49,262 nt of DNA from Nocardia anaemiae NBRC 100462 (GTDB lineage: Bacteria; Actinomycetota; Actinomycetes; Mycobacteriales; Mycobacteriaceae): NCBI RefSeq assembly GCF_001612725.1, contig NZ_BDAZ01000079.1, positions 1 through 49,262 of the forward strand, written 5' to 3'. Of the stretch, positions 35,850 to 43,393 are shown in pieces. Each line of letters opens with the position of its first letter. Positions within the stretch are counted from its first letter, which is position 1. The position numbers and the translations under genes were made by a program. The notes below the pieces were generated by a model. That model worked only from the letters and a program-made list of their open reading frames with translations. It was not told where the DNA came from and did not search any database.

Positions 35850-36335
35850 TCAGCGCTTGTCCGCCGGGCGAGCCAAGCCCGGATGGATGCCCGGGATCAG
35901 TCCGTTCGCCGCCGCGGTGCGCTGCAGGAGCGCGACCAGGGTGGCCCGCTCGTCCGGATCGAGCGCGGCCGTGACGTCGGCATCCAAGCCGGTCACGATC
36001 GACTCGGCGCGGGTGAGCAATTCGTGTGCCGCGGGGAGTAGATACACCGCATGCGCGCGCCGGTCGGTCGGGTGTTTGCGTCGCTCGACGAGTCCGCGCT
36101 TCTCCAGTTCGTCCACCAGCCCGACCATCACATTGCGATGAATCCGCTGCGCCTCGCACAACTGTTGCTGTGATTGGCCGTCGTTGGCACGCAATATGCG
36201 CAGCGTGCCGTAGTGACGCGGGCTGATGCCGAGCGGCGCCAGCAGATCGGCGAAGCGCTGGGCGACATGGAATCCGAGCTGGCCGAACAGGAAGGCGGCG
36301 CGCTCGGACAGTGGCACGAAGGTCGGATCGGTCAC
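35850..36335 (-). CDS. MarR-family transcriptional regulator
   Basis: A 161-residue winged-helix regulator: GISPRHYGTLRIL, SQQQLCEAQRIHRNVMVGLVDELEKRGLVERRKHPTDRRAHAVYL split by the wing Arg pair, and a dimerising C-terminal helix. Start GTG 36335 is preferred over the longer frame because TATGCT lies six bases upstream, a leaderless arrangement. It is divergent from an MFS efflux pump, and a large symmetric inverted repeat occupies the shared promoter, so it probably represses the pump and itself until a ligand binds. Confidence 0.9.
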   Translation of the reverse strand: MTDPTFVPLSERAAFLFGQLGFHVAQRFADLLAPLGISPRHYGTLRILRANDGQSQQQLCEAQRIHRNVMVGLVDELEKRGLVERRKHPTDRRAHAVYLLPAAHELLTRAESIVTGLDADVTAALDPDERATLVALLQRTAAANGLIPGIHPGLARPADKR

Positions 36336-36341
36336 GCACCG

Positions 36342-36347
36342 AGCATA
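36342..36347 (-). promoter_or_regulatory. Leaderless -10 (TATGCT) of the marR-like gene
   Basis: Minus-strand TATGCT, six bases, then GTG 36335. Its -35 region would fall in the left arm of the operator. Confidence 0.45.
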
Positions 36348-36356
36348 CCGCGGTAA

Positions 36357-36405
36357 ATGCACTCTTAGTGATTGCACACTTGATTGATAATCACTTCATG
36401 TGCAT
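36357..36405. promoter_or_regulatory. Symmetric two-tier operator, MarR/MFS intergenic
   Basis: Nested inverted repeats on one centre: ATGCAC (36357-36362)/GTGCAT (36400-36405) outside, AGTGATT (36367-36373)/AATCACT (36389-36395) inside, with equal 4-base gaps. A third small palindrome, TGATT-GAT-AATCA (36381-36393), overlaps the right half. Thirteen of 17 arm bases pair. Confidence 0.7.
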
Positions 36406-36408
36406 AGT
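36380..36408 (+). promoter_or_regulatory. Putative MFS promoter (TTGATT-17-CATAGT)
   Basis: TTGATT at 36380-36385 and CATAGT at 36403-36408 are 17 bases apart and lie almost wholly in the operator, so repressor binding would block it. Confidence 0.45.
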
Positions 36409-36449
36409 TGAGGTGTCGTCCTACTCCACCGATCGAAAAGAGCCTTCTC

Positions 36450-38159
36450 GTGGATACCGACATCTCCCCTGGCGCGGACGCGCCCCCACAACTCGACCCG
36501 CGCCGCTGGATCGCCTTCGCGGTCGTGCTTGCCGCGGGATTCATGGATCTGCTCGACGTCACCATCGTCAATGTCGCGGTACCGAGCATCCAGACCGATC
36601 TCGGCGCCCAGTATTCGCAGATCGAATGGATCATCGCGGCCTATGTGCTCGCCTTCGCCGCAGTGCTGATCACCGGCGGCCGACTCGGCGATATCTACGG
36701 CCGCAAGCGGATCTTCCTGATCGGCATGACCGGCTTCACGCTGGCCTCGGCCGCCTGCGGCGCCAGCTCCGATCCGACCATGCTGATCACCTCCCGGTTC
36801 GTCCAAGGCGCGATGGCGGCGCTGATGGTGCCGCAGATCCTGGCCATCATCCGGGCCACCTTCCCGCAGCAGGAGCGCGCCAAGGCCATCGCCATCTACA
36901 GCGGCGTCGGCGGCTCGGCCTCCGCGGTCGGCCTGTCACTGGGCGGACTGCTGGTGCAATGGAATCTGTTCGATCTGGACTGGCGGCCGATCTTCCTGGT
37001 CAACGTGCCGGTCGGGATCGCGGCGCTGATCGCCGCGACGATCGTGATGCGGGATTCACGCTCGGCCGCCGCACCCCGGCTGGATCCGATCGGCATGGTG
37101 CTGGCGATCTCCGCGGTACTGCTGCTTGCCTACCCGCTCACCGAGGGCCGCCGATTGGGTTGGCCCGCATGGACTTTCATCATGATGGCGAGCGCCGCGG
37201 TGGTCTTCGGCGCATTCGTCGCCTTCGAGCGGCGACGGGCGCGGACCGTCGGATCCCCGCTGATCGATCTGGAGCTTTTCCGGTCTCGCCCGTTCACCGT
37301 CGGACTCGCGAGTTGGCTGCTGTTCTGGATCGGACTCGGCGGATTCTTCCTGATCTGGACGCTGTTCATGCAGGTGGGCCTGGGCTGGTCGGCGATGCGG
37401 GCCGGACTCACCGCGGTCTTCTTCGCGGTCGGCGCGGGCATCGGGGCGGGGGTCTCGGTCAGCGCGCTCGCGCCGCGGTTCGGGCGCATCGTGCTGATCG
37501 CCGGTGGTGTGGTGAATGCCGGTGGATTCGCGCTGTACGGGTGGCTGGCCGCGCATTACGGTGCGTCGATCGCGTCATGGCAGATGGTGATCCCGCTGAT
37601 CGTCACCGGTGTCGGATTCGGCATGGTGGTCGCGCCGACCATCGACCTGCTGCTCGGTCAGGTGCCCGCACGGGAGGCCGGGGCGGCATCCGGGCTGCTC
37701 AATACCGGGCAGCAGCTCGGTACCGCACTCGGAGTCGCATTGGTCGGTGTGGTGTTCTTCGGTCAGCTGGACCATGATTCGGCGCGCGGCGTCGAGGCGG
37801 TCACGCCGCAGGTACGCACCGAGCTATCGACCATTGGTCTGCCCGAACCGGCACAAGACCAGATCATCGCGAATTTCCTTGCCTGCGTCCGCGACCGGTC
37901 CGCACAAGTCGATCCGACGGCCGTCCCGGCCAGTTGCCAGAGCTCCGATTCGGGCAATTACGCTGTGGCACAGGTGCTCACCGATGCGGGCGAACGGGCC
38001 AATGCGGTGAATTTCGCCAACACCTTCCGCTACACGCTGTGGTACGGGATCGGCCTGCTGGCCCTGATGTGTCTCGGCTTCCTCGCGCTCCCCAAGGATG
38101 CACGGCTGGAGCAGCACGAAATCGGCCATCCGCTGGAATTGGCATCGACAGGAGCGTGA
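36450..38159 (+). CDS. MFS drug efflux transporter, DHA2 (EmrB/QacA) type
   Basis: A 569-residue, 14-helix transporter. Early acidic motif FMDLLDVTIVNVAVPSI in helix 1, motif A GGRLGDIYGRKR after helix 2, and motif C-like GVGGSASAVGLSLGG in helix 5. Long extracellular loop between the last two helices, with paired Cys (NFLACVRDRS...PASCQSS) that could form a disulphide. Proton-driven export of hydrophobic compounds is the family role. Start GTG 36450 follows GAAAAGAG; TTG 36408 is less likely. Regulated by the divergent MarR. Confidence 0.9.
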   Translation: MDTDISPGADAPPQLDPRRWIAFAVVLAAGFMDLLDVTIVNVAVPSIQTDLGAQYSQIEWIIAAYVLAFAAVLITGGRLGDIYGRKRIFLIGMTGFTLASAACGASSDPTMLITSRFVQGAMAALMVPQILAIIRATFPQQERAKAIAIYSGVGGSASAVGLSLGGLLVQWNLFDLDWRPIFLVNVPVGIAALIAATIVMRDSRSAAAPRLDPIGMVLAISAVLLLAYPLTEGRRLGWPAWTFIMMASAAVVFGAFVAFERRRARTVGSPLIDLELFRSRPFTVGLASWLLFWIGLGGFFLIWTLFMQVGLGWSAMRAGLTAVFFAVGAGIGAGVSVSALAPRFGRIVLIAGGVVNAGGFALYGWLAAHYGASIASWQMVIPLIVTGVGFGMVVAPTIDLLLGQVPAREAGAASGLLNTGQQLGTALGVALVGVVFFGQLDHDSARGVEAVTPQVRTELSTIGLPEPAQDQIIANFLACVRDRSAQVDPTAVPASCQSSDSGNYAVAQVLTDAGERANAVNFANTFRYTLWYGIGLLALMCLGFLALPKDARLEQHEIGHPLELASTGA

Positions 38160-38160
38160 G

Positions 38161-38457
38161 ATGAAAGTACTTGCCATCGGACGCGGCCGAGCCGTCGTCG
38201 ACACCGCCATCGAATTATTGCGGGCCAATGGTTATGCCGCCGTGGGTACCATCGCCGACGCCGAAGCCCTGCGCGTACTCGATACCGGCGAGATCACCGA
38301 TCTGATCATCGGCGGTGGCGTGGAAGCGGATTCGCGTGCGGCCCTGAAGCGGAAGGCGGCCGATCGGCACGTCATCGTGCACGAGGCCAAGCGCGGCGGA
38401 CGCGGTATCGAGGAGTATCTGAACGAGGTGGTCATTCCGAGTTTGGCGCGTCAGTAG
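38161..38457 (+). CDS. Small receiver-like hypothetical protein
   Basis: A 98-residue protein directly after the MFS gene (1-base gap; GGAG 6 nt upstream of ATG). The pattern MKVLAIGRG, AIELLRANGY, GEITDLIIGGGV, DRHVIVHEAKRGG suggests a small alternating alpha/beta fold like a truncated receiver or Rossmann domain. There is no clear phospho-Asp pair, though D43 in TDLIIGG sits where a receiver's acceptor strand would be. Function unknown; co-transcription with the pump implies a related role. A strong terminator follows. Confidence 0.75.
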   Translation: MKVLAIGRGRAVVDTAIELLRANGYAAVGTIADAEALRVLDTGEITDLIIGGGVEADSRAALKRKAADRHVIVHEAKRGGRGIEEYLNEVVIPSLARQ

Positions 38458-38463
38458 CGGCGA

Positions 38464-38498
38464 GACGGCGGTTCCCGCGGACAACGGGGACCGCCGTC
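38464..38498 (+). terminator. Terminator of the MFS operon
   Basis: GACGGCGGT (38464-38472) pairs with ACCGCCGTC (38490-38498); after one mismatch CCCG/CGGG continues the stem. Begins seven bases after the stop. No T-tract. Confidence 0.7.
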
Positions 38499-38625
38499 AC
38501 CGCGTTGGCCTCGGGCCTGCCACACCTGGCTGACTCAGACGCGCAATTTCCGCTGTGGCCGGTGGCCGTGGCAGTAGGGTGGCGACAAAGGGGAGCCGCG
38601 CGCCGCCGATTCGAGGAGTTCGTCT

Positions 38626-39786
38626 ATGAGGGCCGCCGTCGTCACCAATACCAAGTTCTCGGTGCAGGAGCTGCCTACTCCGACGCCAGGGCGCGGGCAG
38701 GTGCTGATCAATGTATCGCGGTGTGGCATCTGCGGGTCCGATCTGCATGCCCGCACCCACGCCGATGAGATGGCCGAGTTGGCCGCACGCACCGGATACG
38801 ACCAATTCATGCGTGCAGAGCAGAGTGTGGTGCTCGGACACGAATTCAGCGGCGAGATAGTCGATTACGGGCCGGGCTGCCGCAAACGCTGGCGGACGGG
38901 TACGCCCGTGGTGGCGCTGCCGATCGTGCGGCACGACGGCGCACCACAGCTGACCGGACTGTCGACGGCCGCGCCCGGTGCATACGCCGAGCAGGTGGTA
39001 GTGCAGGAATCCATGACCATGCCGATCCCCAACGGACTCTCGGCCGAACATGCCGCCCTCACCGAACCAATGGCCGTCGCCTGGCACGCCGTGCGCAAGG
39101 GACGGGTCGGCAAGGGGCAGATTGCATTCGTAATCGGGTGTGGTCCAATCGGTTTGGCGGTTATCAGTATGCTGAAGGCAGCGGGTGTGCGCACCGTCGT
39201 CGCCAGTGATTTCTCGCCGCGCCGCCGCGAGCTCGCCGTCGGCTGCGGTGCCGATATCGTCGTCGACCCCGCGACCGAATCCCCATGGGAGGCAGCGCCG
39301 AAGCGTGGGCGGATCAATGGTGTCACCGATATTCTCAGCCTCGGTTTCGACACTATGGAACGGCTGCGCCGCGTCCCGAATCTGCCCTGGTGGTATGTCT
39401 TCCGGTTGGCGCACTCGCTCGATGCCGGTCCGGCGGGTCCGGTCGTCTTCGAATGCGTTGGTGTGCCGGGCATTATCGATCAGATACTCACTGCGGCGCC
39501 GCCGCTGTCGCGCGTTGTCGTGGTCGGCGTCTGTATGGAGACCGACCGCTTCCAACCGGCGATGGCCATCAACAAGGAAATCGAACTGCGCTTCGCCTTC
39601 GGCTACGACCCAGGTGAATTCCGCGACACACTGCATATGATCGCCGACGGCAAGGTCGACCCGGCTCGCTTGATCACCGGCACCGTCGGGCTGGACGGTG
39701 TCGAAAATGCCTTCACCGCGCTGGCCGATCCGGAACAGCACGCGAAGATCCTGATCGACCCGGCCAGTACCGCGACGACGCCCTGA
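38626..39786 (+). CDS. Zinc-binding alcohol dehydrogenase-family protein
   Basis: A 386-residue MDR dehydrogenase. Catalytic zinc ligands C36 (CGICGSD) and H72 (GHEFSGE) are present, but the four-Cys structural zinc lobe is absent. The nucleotide fold is VIGCGPIGLAVISMLKAAG. An insertion of about 35 residues (MERLRRVPNLPWWYVFRLAHSL) sits within the cofactor domain before VVFECVGVPG. Start ATG 38626 has GAGGAG 7 nt upstream. Three bases separate it from the convergent Nudix gene. Substrate unknown. Confidence 0.88.
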   Translation: MRAAVVTNTKFSVQELPTPTPGRGQVLINVSRCGICGSDLHARTHADEMAELAARTGYDQFMRAEQSVVLGHEFSGEIVDYGPGCRKRWRTGTPVVALPIVRHDGAPQLTGLSTAAPGAYAEQVVVQESMTMPIPNGLSAEHAALTEPMAVAWHAVRKGRVGKGQIAFVIGCGPIGLAVISMLKAAGVRTVVASDFSPRRRELAVGCGADIVVDPATESPWEAAPKRGRINGVTDILSLGFDTMERLRRVPNLPWWYVFRLAHSLDAGPAGPVVFECVGVPGIIDQILTAAPPLSRVVVVGVCMETDRFQPAMAINKEIELRFAFGYDPGEFRDTLHMIADGKVDPARLITGTVGLDGVENAFTALADPEQHAKILIDPASTATTP

Positions 39787-39789
39787 CGC

Positions 39790-40314
39790 TCAGCCGAGAT
39801 GGCGGTCGCGGTCGGGCTGCCGATCGAGCCACGAGGGCGCCGCGGTGTCGGGGTAGCTGAGCGCGGGTTCGCCATGTTCGAGGTAGGCGGCGTGGCCCTC
39901 CATCCGGGCGCGGAACGCCTGCCAGATGCGGCGGGACGGCTCGGGTCGGGCGAAGGTGTCCACGGTGTCGACGCGCACCCACCGCCAGTGGTCCAGTTCG
40001 CTTGTCCGCAGTTGGATCGCCGATTCGTCGCCGAGTTCGCCGCAGTCGAAGATATAGCGGATCTGGTCGCCAGCGGGTTTGCGCGTCCAGTCGTGCACGA
40101 GCAGTCGACACGGCGGGCGGTCGAGGCCGAGTTCTTCGCCGATCGCGCGGCGACAGCCCGCTGCGGGTGATTCGCCGGGCGCGACACTGCCGCCCGGAAT
40201 GTCCCAACCGCCCCGATCGACTGCGTGCACAAGCAGCACGTCCTCGCCGCGCACGAATAATGCGCCCGCGACCAGGCTCACCTGGGCGAATGGTTGCGCG
40301 TCACGGTCCGACAT
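39790..40314 (-). CDS. Nudix hydrolase with altered Nudix box
   Basis: A 174-residue Nudix-fold protein. The box spans 42-64 (GSVAPGESPAAGCRRAIGEELGL): G-x5-E, x7, then R56-A57-I-G-E60-E61. The consensus is REUxEE, so the first Glu is Ala here; the two metal-binding Glu remain. Activity may be reduced or the substrate different. Start ATG 40314 is preceded by GGAAGG 10 nt upstream. Substrate cannot be told. Confidence 0.85.
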   Translation of the reverse strand: MSDRDAQPFAQVSLVAGALFVRGEDVLLVHAVDRGGWDIPGGSVAPGESPAAGCRRAIGEELGLDRPPCRLLVHDWTRKPAGDQIRYIFDCGELGDESAIQLRTSELDHWRWVRVDTVDTFARPEPSRRIWQAFRARMEGHAAYLEHGEPALSYPDTAAPSWLDRQPDRDRHLG

Positions 40315-40396
40315 CACCTCACGACCTTCCCTCGCCGGGTCCGGAAATACGCGGTTTCGGCGGAGTTGCCACCACTTGGCCGCACCTGCTGCGACG

Positions 40397-40468
40397 ATGG
40401 GCACGGTCTCTCCACTTGTACACCAGCAGCGCGCATACGTCCTCGAACAGCTCGAGAAGGTGGGCTAA
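40397..40468 (+). other. 23-codon frame just before the XRE gene
   Basis: ATG 40397 to TAA 40466-40468 encodes MGTVSPLVHQQRAYVLEQLE plus three residues. It ends two bases before the XRE start. It could be a leader peptide, the last piece of a lost partner gene, or chance. Confidence 0.3.
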
Positions 40469-40470
40469 GC

Positions 40471-40743
40471 ATGGCCGAGAAGATCTTCGACATCGTGTGG
40501 GATGCGATCGATGACATCCGGGGCGACGTCGAGAATATGCGGCTGCGGTCGCAGTTGATATTCCAACTGACCGACCGGATCGCGGCCGAGGGTTGGAGTC
40601 CGGAGGTCGCCGCCGAGCACCTAGGCGTGACCGCCGCGCGGATCTCCGATCTGCTCGGCGGCCGCACGCAGCTGTTCAGCCTGGACGCGCTGGTCAATAT
40701 GATCGCCGCGGCCGGTCTGCGGGTGCAGGTGCTGATCAGCTGA
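40471..40743 (+). CDS. Orphan XRE-type antitoxin-like protein
   Basis: A 90-residue protein. Helical N-terminus (FDIVWDAIDDIRGDVENMRLRSQLIFQL), then a helix-turn-helix EVAAEHLGVTAARISDLLGG and LDALVNMIAAAGLRVQVLI. This is the form of HigA/XRE antitoxins paired with RelE-like toxins. No toxin is adjacent: upstream is Nudix (opposite strand) and downstream an EndoIII-like gene (opposite strand). ATG 40471 is preceded by AAGG about 10 nt upstream. Confidence 0.78.
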   Translation: MAEKIFDIVWDAIDDIRGDVENMRLRSQLIFQLTDRIAAEGWSPEVAAEHLGVTAARISDLLGGRTQLFSLDALVNMIAAAGLRVQVLIS

Positions 40744-40746
40744 TCC

Positions 40747-41388
40747 TCAGCTGGCCGCGAGCACCTCATCGGCGATCTCGCGATCCAGGGAAACACGGAC
40801 CAGGGCAGCGGCCAGATCGGCCGTGTGGTTCTCCGGCGCGAGCTCGGCCAGGCGGTCCGGATCTTTCGGAAGTCGAACGCGTTCGGCGCCGCGCAGCGCG
40901 CGTTCGTCGAAATGCGGTCGGGCCCAAGTCCATACGTCCTGGACTTCACGCAGGAAGATATCGCTGCCGGTCGGGCCGATGCCCTTGAACTGTTGCAGCA
41001 GTTCGGCGGCACGGGACGGATCGTGCTCGGCTTCATCGGCGAGTTTGCGCAGATCACCGCCGTAGCGGTCCAGCACGCGCGATGCGACGGCACCCAAGCG
41101 CGACGCCGTACTTTCGTCATAGCGCTTGTAATGGGCGCGCCCCAGCGCGTCGACCAGTTCCTGCCAGTCGGCGTCCGCGACCCGCTTCGGGGTGCGATAT
41201 CCGCTGCTCATCAGCTCCTTGCCCGCCGCGACGGCGATATCGGCGGAGATCCGGGTGCTGAGCAATTCGGCGAGCATGAGCAGTTGGAAGAGCGGAGCGG
41301 GTTTATCGGCCAGTTTGATGCCCGCCTCGGCCGCATAGCCGCTACCCGCCCGGTCCAGCAAAGCGTTCACCACATCTTTTTGAGTCAT
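40747..41388 (-). CDS. EndoIII/HhH-GPD-like endonuclease
   Basis: A 213-residue, mostly helical protein. A helix-hairpin-helix LLQQFKGIGPTGSDIF (about 130-145) is followed by a conserved Asp (REVQDVW, D151) where HhH-GPD glycosylases have the catalytic Asp. No C-terminal iron-sulphur Cys cluster is seen. Likely a base-excision-repair-type protein, catalytic activity unproven. ATG 41388 has AGGAG 6 nt upstream; the frame extends to 41502 without support. Confidence 0.75.
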   Translation of the reverse strand: MTQKDVVNALLDRAGSGYAAEAGIKLADKPAPLFQLLMLAELLSTRISADIAVAAGKELMSSGYRTPKRVADADWQELVDALGRAHYKRYDESTASRLGAVASRVLDRYGGDLRKLADEAEHDPSRAAELLQQFKGIGPTGSDIFLREVQDVWTWARPHFDERALRGAERVRLPKDPDRLAELAPENHTADLAAALVRVSLDREIADEVLAAS

Positions 41389-41449
41389 CGCATGCTCCTG
41401 GGTTCGGATATCCGGGGCGTACCCATGGGTCACGGGCCCACACGCGCGA

Positions 41450-42649
41450 CTACGCCGGGTAATCCTTGGCGGCGACGGTACGGGCGACCTTCTGCGGCGC
41501 ACCGCCGATCAGCCCCCGCCACGGCAGATACGGCAGCAGACGGACATTGAGATTGCGCATGCGGATCATCGAATTGCTCGGCGGCGCATACCATTTGCCG
41601 ACACCTTCGGCGAAGGTCTGACAGCCACGCACCATCGGCAGCATTTCCGCGCGATAGCGGGCGAAGGCGATGGTGTGATCACCATTCGCGGCGGCGAGCT
41701 CACCGGCCAGGATGTATGCGCCGACCAGCGACAGGTCGGCGCCCTGACCGGATAGCGGTGAGGCGCAGTAGCCCGCATCGCCGACCAGTGCGACGCGGCC
41801 CTTCGACCAGTTGTCCATGTGGATCTGTGCCATGGCGTCGAAATAGAAATCCTCGGCGGCATCGAGGTGGGCGAGTAGTTTCGGCACCTGCCAGCCCTGA
41901 CCGGCGAATCGGTCGGCGAGGATCTTTTTCTGCTGTTCGATATCGCGGTAGTCGTAGTCGAGTTGCTCGGATTCGAAGGCGAACACCGCTTTGGCTTCGG
42001 TGTTCTGACGCGCGCTGTAGCTGCCCGCGATGGTGCCGGGGGTGTTGTAGTCCAGCTCCCAGCGATCGAGGTCGAGCAGGTTGGGGGTGGTGTAGATCGC
42101 GATGTAGAAGCCCATATGCCGGATGAAGTCCGATTCCGGGCCGAAGACCAGTTTGCGGGTGTTGGAATGCACGCCGTCGGCGCCGATTACCAGATCGAAG
42201 GTTCTCGGTTCGGCATCGGCGAAACTGACGTGCACGCCCGAATCACCTTGGGCCAGTCCGGTTATCGAGTCGCCGAAGATGTATTCGACGTTGTCCTCGG
42301 TCGCCTCGTACAGGACGCGGGACAGGTCGCCGCGCTGAATCTCGGTGTCGCCGTTCGCGCCTACGCCGTTGAAGACCTCACTGCTGATGCTGGCCCGCAC
42401 TTTCCCTGCGGCGTCGACGTAGGAGGTACCGCGCTTGTCGGTGCTCAGCTGGTGTACCCGCTCGAGCAGACCCATTCGACGCACGACTTCGGTGGCGGTG
42501 CCGAGCACGTCGATGGCCTGACCGCCCTCGCGCAGCCGCGGCGCGCGCTCGACGATCGTCGGGGTGAATCCGTAGCGGTGCAGCCAGAAGGCGAGGGCCG
42601 GTCCGGCGATGCTCGCTCCGGAGATGAGGACGGTGCGGTTCCTGCTCAT
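41450..42649 (-). CDS. FAD-dependent monooxygenase (PHBH fold)
   Basis: A 399-residue group A flavin monooxygenase. Motifs in order: dinucleotide fold ISGASIAGPALAFWL (9-23), DLVIGADGVHS (DG motif) and VGDAGYCASPLSGQG (GD motif). These enzymes hydroxylate aromatics or inactivate drugs such as tetracyclines and rifamycins; the substrate here is unknown. ATG 42649 is seven bases after TACAGT, so the mRNA is likely leaderless. Divergent TetR gene with two operator boxes in between suggests induction by the substrate. Confidence 0.9.
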   Translation of the reverse strand: MSRNRTVLISGASIAGPALAFWLHRYGFTPTIVERAPRLREGGQAIDVLGTATEVVRRMGLLERVHQLSTDKRGTSYVDAAGKVRASISSEVFNGVGANGDTEIQRGDLSRVLYEATEDNVEYIFGDSITGLAQGDSGVHVSFADAEPRTFDLVIGADGVHSNTRKLVFGPESDFIRHMGFYIAIYTTPNLLDLDRWELDYNTPGTIAGSYSARQNTEAKAVFAFESEQLDYDYRDIEQQKKILADRFAGQGWQVPKLLAHLDAAEDFYFDAMAQIHMDNWSKGRVALVGDAGYCASPLSGQGADLSLVGAYILAGELAAANGDHTIAFARYRAEMLPMVRGCQTFAEGVGKWYAPPSNSMIRMRNLNVRLLPYLPWRGLIGGAPQKVARTVAAKDYPA

Positions 42650-42656
42650 GCGAGGA

Positions 42657-42662
42657 ACTGTA
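42657..42662 (-). promoter_or_regulatory. Leaderless -10 (TACAGT) of the monooxygenase gene
   Basis: Minus-strand TACAGT, seven bases, then ATG 42649. Confidence 0.5.
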
Positions 42663-42666
42663 CATA

Positions 42667-42703
42667 TGTCTTAGGCGTCTGCGCAAGACAAATGCCTAAG
42701 GCA
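42667..42703. promoter_or_regulatory. Paired TetR operator boxes
   Basis: Two related 11-bp palindromes, TGTCTTAGGCG (42667-42677) and TGCCTAAGGCA (42693-42703). They also form a larger inverted repeat, CTTAGGC (42670-42676)/GCCTAAG (42694-42700). The boxes lie between the two divergent -10 hexamers. Confidence 0.65.
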
Positions 42704-42710
42704 ACTGCGC

Positions 42711-42716
42711 TAGCAT
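42711..42716 (+). promoter_or_regulatory. Leaderless -10 (TAGCAT) of the tetR-like gene
   Basis: TAGCAT, seven bases, then ATG 42724. It overlaps the alternative upstream ATG 42715, which argues against that start. Confidence 0.55.
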
Positions 42717-42723
42717 GCTGACC

Positions 42724-43290
42724 ATGGGAAATCGTGAAGATCTGCTGGCGGGGGCGCGCCGCTGCCTGTTCGAGAAGGGCTATACGCGCACCACCGTGCG
42801 CGATATTTCGAATGCCGCTGGCGGGGTCAGCATGGCCGCCATCGGCTACCACTTCGGCTCCAAGGAGGCGCTGCTCAATGCGGCACTTGCCGAGGCGAAT
42901 CGGGAGTGGGGCGACGAACTCGAACGCACCCTGAGTGCTGCCGCGGAGCCGAATTCGACTGCGCTGCAACGTTTCGAAGCGAACTGGACCGCGGTGCTCG
43001 ACTCGGTCGCGGACCATCGCGGTCTCTGGTCGGCGACCTTCGACATCCTCGCCCAGTCCGGGCAGGACGAGGCGACCCGCGAACAGTTGGCGGCCGGACT
43101 CGACGAGGCGCGCCGTGGGCTGGCCCGGCTTTTCGAGGGCATCGATGAATCCGATACCGAGGGCGGGCGCGCCATCGGGACCTTCTATCAGGCGCTGCTG
43201 ACCGGGCTAGCGGCACAAGTTCTGATCGATCCGGAGCACGCGCCGTCGGGCCAGGAGCTTGCCGACGCGATGCGTCGGATCCTCGGCTGA
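42724..43290 (+). CDS. TetR-family transcriptional regulator
   Basis: A 188-residue repressor. TetR HTH (about 1-50): LFEKGYTRTTVRDISNAAGGVSMAAIGYHFGSKEALL is the family signature across positions 14-50. The ligand domain (60-188) is helical. ATG 42724 is chosen over ATG 42715 because TAGCAT sits seven bases upstream. Divergent from the monooxygenase, with operator boxes between them; it probably controls both. Ends convergent to iniC. Confidence 0.9.
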   Translation: MGNREDLLAGARRCLFEKGYTRTTVRDISNAAGGVSMAAIGYHFGSKEALLNAALAEANREWGDELERTLSAAAEPNSTALQRFEANWTAVLDSVADHRGLWSATFDILAQSGQDEATREQLAAGLDEARRGLARLFEGIDESDTEGGRAIGTFYQALLTGLAAQVLIDPEHAPSGQELADAMRRILG

Positions 43291-43336
43291 CCACCACTTG
43301 GCGTGCGTCACCGTCGAACCTCTGGCGGGGTGGTCA
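43288..43336. terminator. Inverted repeat between tetR and iniC
   Basis: TGACCACC (43288-43295) and GGTGGTCA (43329-43336), perfect 8-bp arms with a 33-base loop, in the gap between the convergent genes. Could end transcription from either side. Confidence 0.4.
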
Positions 43337-43393
43337 CCGACGAGGCCGGGCTGGAGCACTCCGGCTTCCTGCGGGCGTCACGGTTGGCGGGAA

